NCBI GenBank assembly: GCA_037954235.1
Contig: JBBMOA010000007.1
Span: 4,504,501-4,568,500, forward strand
Source of the DNA: Aulostomus chinensis
Taxonomy: Eukaryota; Chordata; Actinopteri; Syngnathiformes; Aulostomidae
Length of the DNA stretch: 64,000 nucleotides
Direction of reading: 5' to 3'
Shown: positions 33,901-43,529 of the stretch, piece after piece
Numbering within the stretch: the first letter of the stretch is position 1
Layout of the letters: each line of letters starts with the position of its first letter
Notes under the pieces: model-generated
What the model saw: only the letters and a program-made list of their open reading frames with translations
What the model was told of the DNA's origin: nothing
The model's database searches: none
Made by a program: the position numbers and the translations under genes

Positions 33901-35524
33901 CAACTGTTAATTAATTCTCAAGTCAATGAATTGTGTGGCGTTGTGGCATATAACATAACGTTATATAATTTAAATAATAGTATGACGCTATATAATTGGG
34001 AAACTTTGTCTTGTAGCCCCTCAGAGTCAGACGCAAGATCAAGCAAGCAATATTGAATATTTGTAGTTATTCTTTTATCTCATTTTTAAGGTTTGGATAT
34101 CTGTGAACACTTATACGAACAGAATACAGATTCTGATACTGTTGAAAAGGATGTGTGGTTATAAATAATGTTGGAGACGCGCTCATGTTTAAATAAATCT
34201 ACATTGTGACGCAACTCTTACTTGTACTAAATTGGAAATATTTTAGAACAATACACTGAATTACATGGCTTTACAGAACAGAGCAGTATTCTAGACTGAA
34301 GACGTAAGGTTATAATTACATGATTTTACTAATAATAGGTCATGATCTAAAGTGGGCTGGCCTGAGGCATGAAACTCCAGGGCTGAAAGTGAGTCCCACG
34401 ATGGCCCTCTTCCTATGTTTTGTCGGGTTTCATCGTTTACTGATAAAACAAACACTCACTAAAAATTCAGGGAATGCTTCCTCTTCAAAAGAGGCTTGTA
34501 CTATGATCAAATTTGCAGAATGTTCGGATAGTTTCCTAAGTCTGAGTGGATGCGGTCTCTGATCATTCCAGGCCATCACTTCCTCTCAGAATTGAGAAGT
34601 GACTGGTCAGAATAATAGATTAATCTTGACAGTTCCTACGTGCTTGCCAAAACTTGCGAGCTAAATTCTGTCAAATCTGCAATTAAAAACATCATGTTAC
34701 TAATTGATGAACACTCTCTTCGTGAACAGCCTGTGTTGAATTAAACATGTGGAGTTTATTTTTCATTCCAGGAGTGCTGTGAATCTTATTTGTCAGACCT
34801 ACTAGCAGATGTACTGCAATTTGCATCAGAAATGTTAATTTCTTCCCGTTAACTAGGGTAAACAGCACAGGCACATCATTACAGGAAGGAAGCAAGATTT
34901 ATCTTCTCCATGAGTGTGAGAAAGACAAGCAACATGGAAGAGACAGAGGACCGATGCACAGAAAGTGGGTGCTTTCAATGCCTGCCAATTGCTCTATGAT
35001 TGCAGATGAGGTCTTGGCACAACTGTCCCAGTGCCCCTGTCAGCCTGTGATTCCAGCCTCACAGGGATACTGATAGTAGTTCGTGTGCCAGTGGATGGGT
35101 CAGTTCGCTGCCAGCAGCAGGTGTGCAGACACATAGGTGAGATATCAAAGTTTTATATGAGTTCAAAATGAATACTACAACGATGACGATGTAACCCATC
35201 ACTGAAGTCACAGCCTATACAGTGGTACCCTGACTGCGTGCTGTTTTTCTAGAATATAAACAAGCAACAAGTGTCTTTTAATCTGTATTTTTTTCTTTCA
35301 ACTCTACAGAGTGCTTAGCATCTTTCAGCGAGTGCTGTCAATCTTCCAACAGTGCTTCTACTGCATCGTTAACTGTAGCAGAGAGTGAGGTTGTGATTCA
35401 GAAAACTTTGGTAATCAGAGTGTTTAGCTTTCAGGAAATTTCCCTGTGGAAAAAAAAATACAATAATGGTGAATTAGTTCATGCTTTGTTGACGGTTCGT
35501 TATGCTTCATTAAATTTTAGTTGA
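33901..35524. other. Intronic DNA, nothing recognised
   Basis: No supported feature. Confidence 0.45.
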
Positions 35525-35536
35525 AAATTTAATAAT

Positions 35537-36083
35537 CCATCCATCCATCCATTTTCTCCCCCTTATCCTATCAAGGGTCCCGGGGGGCGGAGCCTATCCC
35601 AGCAGCCTATGGGCGTGAGGTGGGGTTCATTCTGGATGGGCCAACACATATAGACAGACAACCATTCACACTCAGTCACGCCTACGGTCAGCGTAGAGTC
35701 TGGATTAACCTCCATCCACCCATCCATTTTCTTCCGCTTATTCCTGTTAATGGTTGCAGGGGGGCTGGAGCCTATCCCAGCCACTACGGGTGAGAGGCGG
35801 GGTTCACCCTGGACAGGTCACCAGTCCTTCGCAGGGCCAACACATACAGACAGACAACCATTCACACTCACAATCATACCTACAGTAAATTTAGAGTCTG
35901 GATTAACCTCGTCCCCTCTTGATGTCTTTGGACTGTGGGAGGAAGCCTGAGTACCAGAGAGAACCCACACAGGAACAGGGAGAACATGGAGACTCACACA
36001 GAAAGATCCTATGCTTGAGCTGGGGCTCAAACCCGGAACCTTCTTGCTGTGAGGCCACAGTGCACTGCACCACTGTGCCGCCC
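35537..36083 (-). repeat. SINE with tandemly duplicated 3' half
   Basis: One head (near 36050-36083) but two tails and two body halves: 35537-35711 and 35712-35906 both run from CCATCC to GAGTCTGGATTAACCT. Outer flanks AAATTTAATAAT (35525-35536) and AAGTTTAATAAT (36084-36095) match at 11 of 12, so this was one insertion later duplicated internally. Confidence 0.85.
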
Positions 36084-36235
36084 AAGTTTAATAATGTGTC
36101 TATAATCATTAACAAATGTTGATCAAGTTAAATTTAAGGTTTACAGCAAAGACGGATGAAAAAACAGGGGAAGGTTAGGGTGAGTGAGCTTTACTTAACA
36201 GATACATATTTGCACTTTACAGCACAGGTCACAAG

Positions 36236-37030
36236 TAGGCTTGCCACGACACCAGAAATTTAGTAGTCGATACCAATACCACTTAAATTCCACGATACTC
36301 GATACCAAAAAAAAAACAATAAATCCCCTGTAGTTTAACCTATTACAACCGCGCGCACGCACACACACACAATCCTACCCTAAAACAAGTTACAACTCAG
36401 AACATTGACAACCGCAATGCCAGCCCTCTCCAACAAAGAATAACATTTGATCACATGCATTATTTCGGGTGGTTTGACGGTACGTTAGGCAATTCAGTAA
36501 ATGAGCCGCCAGACAACGTCACGTAACTATTATGCGGGACAGACGAGGCTGGACATAACGTTCATGTTACTTTGCCAGGCAGCTCCTTTACTATGGGCTC
36601 ATCTCAGCATTGTAACGTTATTCGATATGAGCAACAATGATAACATGTGAATTCAAATGCACTAACTTTGAATTCTTAGCACAAATCTGGATGTTTGTCT
36701 TTGAAATGCTTTGCCAAGTTTGATGTGTTGCTCGCCCTCGTCATCAATAAGTAATCCCTCCTCATCAGCCTCGAATCCAAAGTATTTCCATTCGCGACTT
36801 TTGGCGTTTTTCTTCTCAATTAACTGAGGGGCAGCTGTCGCTGGAGTTGACGACCCAGATCAGCACCATGGGAGGGTTGCCAGATAATCGCTCATTTACA
36901 GCAGAAAAACAATGCTAAAGAAGCAGCCAGATCTCGGTACCACCGGTACTTCGGGTATTCTACAAAAGTCAGTACCGTCACATCTTTGTACCGACTTGGT
37001 ACCTTAGTATCGGTTCTCGTGACAAGCCTA
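36236..37030 (-). mobile_element. hAT element with BED-finger remnant
   Basis: Perfect 8-bp duplications GTCACAAG (36228-36235, 37031-37038) and terminal repeats TAGGCTTGCCACGAC / TAGGCTTGTCACGAG. Subterminal GATACC/GGTACC words occur at both ends. On the minus strand about 36680-36840 encodes KNAKSREWKYFGFEADEEG, the WxxFGF start of a ZBED-type BED zinc finger; the zinc-binding residues and the catalytic part are lost. A non-autonomous derivative, 795 bp. Confidence 0.88.
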
Positions 37031-37334
37031 GTCACAAGATGGTTAAATTTGCTTAAGTAATGCTGATGGAGCACTCATATAACTGCACACAGTTTGGGAC
37101 TTGAACTCGCCATTCGTACTTGTCTCACACTTACGTCACACTCACAGTGACTTCAGATTTGAATTGAGGTTTAGGACTCAAATCATGAACACAATTTTTG
37201 TTCTCTTTTTTGCAGTAAAAAGGCCAGTCTAACAAGCTGAATCTCATTTCCTTAATAAAGTGCATGTGTCAAAATCCATGAATGATCTGCTCCTATAAAA
37301 GTAACTGCAAAAAAATAGCACGCTGTAGTTCAGC

Positions 37335-37515
37335 GGGGCAGCACAGTGGTGCAGTGGTTAGCACTGGCGCCTCAAAGCAAAAAGGTCCCAGTTTCAGCCC
37401 CAGCTGGGCTAGGCTAACCCAATACTTAAAATTGACTGTAGGTGTGACTGTGAGTGTGAATGGTTGTCTGTGTTGGCCCTGTGATGGGCTGGTGACCTGT
37501 CCAGGGTGAACCCCC
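37335..37515 (+). repeat. SINE, truncated and internally deleted
   Basis: Head GGGCAGCACAGTGGTGCAGT with a good A box. Part of the body is deleted before CTTAAAATTGACTGTAGG, and it ends after CCAGGGTGAACCCC. Confidence 0.85.
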
Positions 37516-37621
37516 TGAGTCTGGGTTGGGACTTGGTCACACTCCTCCTCTCTCCTCCTTTTCTGTCTTGTCTATCTCTGTTTCAACTTCGATCTCAACT
37601 CGGTAGTGAACTTTCCAACTA

Positions 37622-38304
37622 CCGTAAATTCTGGACTATAAGCCGCGACTTTTTTCGACACTTCATGCCCCGCGGCTTATACTCCGGTGCGTCTTATACG
37701 AGGATTTTACCTTCACCCTGGGGTGTGGCGGGCAGCGGCAGCGGGCAGTAATTCCCTATTGTTCCTGATGGCAGCTCCAAGTACCGTACTTAGGGAAATT
37801 CCTAGCCAAATGTTATGGTAATTTCTCTAAGTACTGTACTTGGAGCGTCCAGTCCATGCCGCGGTGCAGTGTAAAAAGAGCATCACACGATATTTTCAGT
37901 CATTTGTACTCACCCTCAAGATGGAGAGCAGAAAAAGGAATGCTTATGATGCAGCTTTCAAGTTAAAGGCAATCAATCTGGCGGTGGCAGATGGAAATAG
38001 AGCTGCAGCACGTAAGTTTGACATAAACGAATCGATGGTGACACGCTGGAGGCGGCAACATGACGAACTGACCCAATGCAAAAAGACGACAAAAGCTTTC
38101 AGAGGTCATAATAGCAGATGGCCCGGACTTGAAAACGCTCTGGAAGACTGGGTCAACAAGCAGAGAACGGGCGGCCGAGGTGTTTCCGCCGTGCACCGCG
38201 GCTTATTTACCGGTGCGGCTTATACGTGTACAAAGTTGATTTTTTCCCTAAAATAAGTATCTGCGGCTTATATAACGGTGCGCTCTATCGTCCGGAATTT
38301 ACGG
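37622..38304 (+). mobile_element. pogo-like ~690-bp DNA element, copy 2
   Basis: TA on both sides (37620-37621, 38305-38306). Terminal repeats CCGTAAATTCTGGAC / CCGTAAATTCCGGAC. Subterminal GCGGCTTAT words at both ends. Internal 26-nt inverted repeat 37775-37800 with 37820-37845 (24 of 26 paired) lies just upstream of the ORF. Confidence 0.9.
37921..38256 (+). CDS. Helix-turn-helix protein of pogo-like element (111 aa), copy 2
   Basis: Intact ORF beginning MESRKRNAYDAAFKLKAI; this ATG is the first in the frame. The same Brinker/pogo-type helix-turn-helix as the copy at 13324-13659, then the start of a CENP-B-type domain (RWPGLENALEDWVN), then terminal-repeat-derived residues up to the stop. 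No catalytic domain. Conservation of an open frame in both copies is consistent with recent spread from one source, or with selection on the DNA-binding part; the sequence alone cannot tell these apart. Confidence 0.6.
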   Translation: MESRKRNAYDAAFKLKAINLAVADGNRAAARKFDINESMVTRWRRQHDELTQCKKTTKAFRGHNSRWPGLENALEDWVNKQRTGGRGVSAVHRGLFTGAAYTCTKLIFSLK

Positions 38305-38306
38305 TA

Positions 38307-38980
38307 CATCAAACTACTCAAATAATCATGGAATTGATCAGCTGGTCTCTCGACATTACTGACACCATAACTTCAACAAGGAAATCCCATCCTGCGGACT
38401 TTGTCTTCGATCCCTGGAGGAACTGGCATGTTGCGTGCTTGACGCCATTCTGTGTGGAGGATATCGAGAACCTCTAGTTGTTTTGGATTCATGGTTGCTG
38501 GGCTTCTCCTCCTCGAACAAGGAAGTGCCCTCACATACCGCAAAATTGGGAAGATGAAGGCTGCCACCAAATCTGGATCTTCACATCTGCCCGTCATTAT
38601 TAATGAGGCTGGCAAAGCGGTGCAACAACAGACTATTAATTCTTGAACTACAACGTAAAGTGGAAACCGTCTTGGAGGAGTTGTCCACTCGGTGAAGAGG
38701 TTGATGCTCAGGACCAGGAAAATATAGTATCATACGAATTTGGACTGGCTGTAAGATAAGATGGACTGGAATGTGTGCTCCTCTGAACCCAAACCCAAAC
38801 ACGGCAATCTTATCAGCTGCTGAAGGACATCTGCCCCCATTGCTGTCCTCCAGGAGAATCCCACCCGCATTGGTGATGCAAAATTGCACGTACCCTCCCT
38901 CATGTTCCTACCCCCATCCTCCTCCCCTTTCCACCACCTCCATTCTGCCTCTGCCCTTGCCACCTTCCCTGGGCGGCAGT
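38307..38980. other. Unclassified, possibly retroelement-derived sequence
   Basis: Dense, GC-richer text (for example the pyrimidine-rich 38890-38970) that continues after the hAT insertion at 40155 and ends near AATAAA at 40409. Could be the 3' part of a retroelement or a processed transcript. No protein family recognised. Confidence 0.3.
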
Positions 38981-38988
38981 GCCTAGAC

Positions 38989-40146
38989 GAGGGGTGGGCA
39001 AACTTTTTGACTTGCGGGCCACAATGGGCTCTAAGATTTGACAGGCAGGAGCATTTGGACACGCAATGTAATTTATCAAACCTGGAGATTGCATCTATTT
39101 TTTATACATTTCAATTGAAGGTGCAAAGTTAAAGAAATCAACATTTACTGGAAAAAGATCAATGGAATCACTTTCAACATTTATTACCCAACGAAATAGT
39201 CAAGCTCAATAATTTCTAATTGTTTTTAAACCCCGCAAAATAACGGACGGTTTGTCCTGAGAGACTGTATTAAATATCCTGCCTGCAGCAGAAACTAGAA
39301 AGGGGTCTTTAAATTGAGAGTGATGTGTGGCATGTTAATTAAGCTACTGTATCGCTGCTGTGCGTAAATGCACACATTGCTCTGAATGAAAAGATGCTCC
39401 TCCAAACTTTCCATATGCATTTTTTTCATAACACAGTAGAGAAACTTGTTGGTCTCCCTTTTTTGCCACTGCATCAAAGTCTGGAGTGAGTTTTGTTGTG
39501 GCAATTCTCAGGATAGATCTGAGGTGTTGGTCAGTTAACCGCGATCTGTGACGGGCTTTGTTCATGTTCATGACGCTGAAAGTCTGCTCACACGTAGGTG
39601 GAGACACACAATGCCAGCATCTTCTGTGCTCTATCTCTACCATGCATTCTTTCAAAAACTCGCTTTCAGAGAAAGGCTCTGAGCAGTAGTCGCCCATTGT
39701 TGTGTTGACTTCTTGCTAGCATAGTTTGCATGCTTCATAGCAAAGTGACAGCTGATATGGTACTCTTTTTGAAAACTGCAACCGTTTCTTGGCATATCAG
39801 ACATACAGCCGTTGATTGGACTTCAGTGAAAAAATATTTTGTTGTCCACTCCTTTTTAAACACTCGGCACTCAGTGTCCACTTTTCTTTTCTTTGGTCCG
39901 CTCATTTTTACCGAAGGGCGGAAATGGCAGCAGGAATGTTACACTCCAACAAAGGTCATTGTGTCTAGACTAGTGTGCCATCTATTAGGGAAACGAGGGT
40001 ATTGCAGGGGAAAGGGTGAAAAAGGGAAATGAATTGGGTTTTTACACATCCATGGGTTTTTACTATAATGTGGACAAGTTGGCGGGCCGGATTAAAAAGC
40101 CTAACGGGCCGTATATGGCCCGCGGGCCGTAGTTTGCCCATGTCTG
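38989..40146 (-). mobile_element. Internally deleted hAT element, relative of 9238-11708
   Basis: Left end GAGGGGTGGGCAAACT and right end read inward CAGACATGGGCAAACT. Flanks GCCTAGAC (38981-38988) and GCCTCGGC (40147-40154) match at 6 of 8. On the minus strand 39344-39697 joins an N-terminal piece (SEFLKECMVEIE) directly to the dimerisation region (CEQTFSVMNMN, HLRSILRIATTKLTPDFDAV), so the catalytic core has been deleted. Confidence 0.87.
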
Positions 40147-40154
40147 GCCTCGGC

Positions 40155-40440
40155 CCTTGGCTGCAGCCTACCCTCCCAGGCTCGGTGGCGCAGTGCTGCT
40201 GTGACGCCTCATGCTCACTCTGCCTCCATTTGGGAAACGGACTGCTCAAGTTTAGCGTACATACACAATCAAATGTATATGTGCTGTTTGTATAATTCTA
40301 ATGTGTGCCATTATTATGTTCAACCAGCAATAATTGTGATTAATTTTTGATATCTGTATGAGGAAATTGCGTGTGTAACTCATCTCGCCCTTGGCTCATC
40401 CTTTGGTGACAAATAAAGTATTTGGTATCTGGTCACATTC
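40155..40440. other. Continuation of the unclassified sequence, ending near AATAAA
   Basis: GACAAATAAAGTATTTGGTATCTGG at 40405-40430 resembles the ends of fish LINE 3' tails. Confidence 0.35.
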
Positions 40441-43020
40441 CACACATACACAGAATATACAGGGGAGACTTGTGAGTGTCTCAGGTTAAGCATTAACTAC
40501 GATATGTGCCCTTATCTTACAGAAATAAACATTTAAATAAATGATTTCAGCAGTGAACGCACTTTGTATGAATTACATTATTTTTAAGCTTCCAGTTTTG
40601 TAATTTTAGCTCTTCATTTTGTCATTCCACTGGCAACTTGCACGTTGTGATTCCCTCTCACGATCTCATCCCCCCCCCCCCCCCCCCCCCCACAGATCGA
40701 CAAAGCATATCAATGCAAAAAAGTTCTCAAAACCTTGTGCTACCTCCAAGTCCACCAAAAGTTAGACAGGTTATGTGAAGAAATCCTTGAGGAGCACAGT
40801 ATTTATTGTGAGTGAATCCAAAAACTGATGTTAAATGAGAGTTAAAAAAGACTCTTTTTTTTGTTTCTTTTAGCCATTTCAGTTCACAGTTTCAATAATC
40901 ATAAACAAACCGAAGTAATTCTGGTGTGGTCTGATGGGGCAAGTCACAACTCATTTGGTGCTCACATTAAAAAGCCAACTGTTTTACCAGATATTAAAAC
41001 CACTTTAGGAGTAGATGGGGGATCATATAGCGCCAGCAATAATCTTTTATTAAACAGGATGAGTGTGTGCTTGTGTGTGCTTGCGTCTTAAAGGATCCAT
41101 AATAAAAAAGCTACTTTTTGATTCCCTCGCTCACATTTTTCTTGTGCAAAGAGCAAAATTTGAATATAGACGCTCGCTGGGTTCAGAAATGATGCCCCTT
41201 CATGCATCACAAAGGGCTTCATTGAAAATGTCATTTCATTTATGCTCCACTGACAAGGATGTTTTCATGTCAGGCTGCCTGGAATGGCGAACTCTGGTTA
41301 TGGTAAGGGAGGTAACACACTCTAAGCTTCTGGCCAATTACAGAATGGGCTTCTTGCGGGGGGAGCAAGACCCCCAATTGCCAGTTTCTGACAGAGTGAC
41401 AAAATCAGATAGTATCATGGCAAAAATACATGTTAGTGGTGTTGAATACATCACTAAAACAAAACTGTTGAACGGGGATAGAGGTGTAATATGGTCCCTT
41501 TATTTTATAATGGTGGCACGTCATGTAAAAATGATGTGCCACAGACAAATGGAACTCCAGTTAGGGCCCTTTTGTGGAGGACGCATCCTTTTGTCACCAT
41601 TGAGAGCTGTGATTATTGGCTGTGGTTTAGAAAATGTTATCATTTACTTGTTTTACAATTTGAATGACTTCACCGATGCCAGCCTTTTCAAATGAATGAG
41701 TGGTTTGAAAAAAAAGTAACTGAAGCCCAATATTTGACTTTCTTGAAACAAAGAATTTGTCTGCCCGCCATAACAAATGATCCGAACTGACTTTCCCTCA
41801 CGTGGATTGTTTCCATGATACTGCCATGCAGTTTTAACACATTCTGTGTCACCTCCATATAATGCAGTTGTGGTCATTGGACATATTTTCCAGGAAATTA
41901 GGCTGCTACTGTATTTTCAGTGCGCACAGGTCCATGGAAAGCATGAGCTCAATCTAGGCATTTCGTTATTTTCCTTTTTCTTCTAACTCATGGATTTGCA
42001 CTTACATTTCTCATCTGGTGTTTTTTTTATCAACGCTGCCATGTTCCTAAATCTCACTATGAGCTTGACGAGAGTATGTTGACGAATGACACTCACAAGC
42101 GCAAACGCACCGGCAGACAAGTGAATCTCCACATTCCTTATGCAGCTTCATTTAACCGTATCAAAATGTATCTACCATCACTCACAATAATGTGTATTTT
42201 CATGCCTTTTTGAGCCGTGCAGTGGATTTTTTGTGTGTGTGTGTGTGTGTCACTTTGCTGGTGCTTCGGCTCTACATGTTCTCCCTCCCACAGCCCTCAC
42301 ACCATTTACTTATCTTTCAGCAACAACATTCCCTTGCTTTACACCCCGGCCTTCCTAATTATCCACCAAGCAGCCTCCAGTCATGAGTTGACCCATATGA
42401 TGGTGAAAGCAGCTGTGGGCCAGATAGTGGTCCACTAGAGACACACATGGATTCTGTCATTACCTTGGCGCCCTCCAAACACACTCTCTCCATGACCACC
42501 ACATATTTAAGAAAATGTTAGTTGTTAGCAGTTAATGGTTTTAATATGTTCACATTCACCAACTCTCTGTATAAAGATACACCCTCCACACACTCACATA
42601 CACACTCACACACACATGCATGTTCATATCAATAATGGCCTTTCCTGTAATTATAGTCATTTGTCAAAAGCAGACCTTGATTTATGGTCAAATTAAAAAT
42701 ACACCAGAAAAGAAGCTGGAAGTCCTGGTTACTGTGGCTACAGAAGGTGATTAATGCTCCGCCATTACAGGCATAAGAGTGGCGTGAATCGGAGATGCAT
42801 CCTGCACGGCACTGAGAGGCAAGTGAGGACATCAATCCACGCATCCACCGTCTCTAGATGGTAGAGGGCGATTGTAAGGTGGGGTTTGTCCAGCCTAGTA
42901 AGTAGAACATCAGTGTGTGGGGTACAGCAATTTAACTGTAGGTTTACTTAAACTGCCTTTCGTGTTCATTCAGTACCATGGGAAGCTCATGTCAACCTTC
43001 AGTTAGATCCTGACAGTAAA
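40441..43020. other. Intronic DNA; one long unexplained ORF
   Basis: Contains a 22-base C run (40670-40691), a short GT run (42232-42250) and an ATG-initiated plus-strand ORF of 168 codons at 41189-41695 without recognisable domains (see findings). No exon supported. Confidence 0.4.
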
Positions 43021-43029
43021 AAAGTACCC

Positions 43030-43525
43030 TTTAGGATACAGTTCACCCAAAAGGGTATATTTCCTTTCAAGTACTCGAGTTCCTTGAGCTGACAGAGACA
43101 TTTCCCACTTCTGCATCACTTCTTTGGGACTCTGGTATGCATGTGGAGCCAGCCACATATATTTGGCTTGAAGCTAATGGTGACCCAGTCAATGAATAAG
43201 AAGAGCTGTCAACTGCAGACAACTGTCCCTAAATGTCAGTTTATACTTGCCTTTTGCTCAAATCAGAATGCTTGTGGATTATGTGTATAAAGCTGTATAA
43301 AGAACAGGAGGATTTTGCCAGCCGGTGCGTTTAAAAGTTTCTAAGCATACATTTTTGGAGAGTTCTGCTGTTGTTGGTAGTTCAGAGGGTCGAGCTCAAT
43401 ATACATGGCTGCGACAGAGAAGTAATGCAGGAGATTTAAAAAGCAACAACTTTTTGAGCACAAAGATACCCATCTGTGAGTACTTGAAATGGAATTAAAA
43501 CACTTTTTGGGTGACTTGTCACCTT
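43030..43525. repeat. Palindromic MITE-like element
   Basis: Left arm ACAGTTCACCCAAAAGGGTA and TTTCAAGTACTCGAG. Right arm, inverted, GAGTACTTGAAATGG and CACTTTTTGGGTGACTTG. The inner parts of both arms also match (GCATCACTTCTTTGG against GCATTACTTCTCTG). A third arm is at 12335-12450. The GTTCACCCAAAA end is typical of a large group of fish non-autonomous elements. Confidence 0.6.
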
Positions 43526-43529
43526 CAAC

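Noticed and set aside
38373..38986. Coding frames between the pogo-like element and the hAT copy
   Set aside because: No family recognised; proline-rich and low-complexity; stops in every continuous frame.
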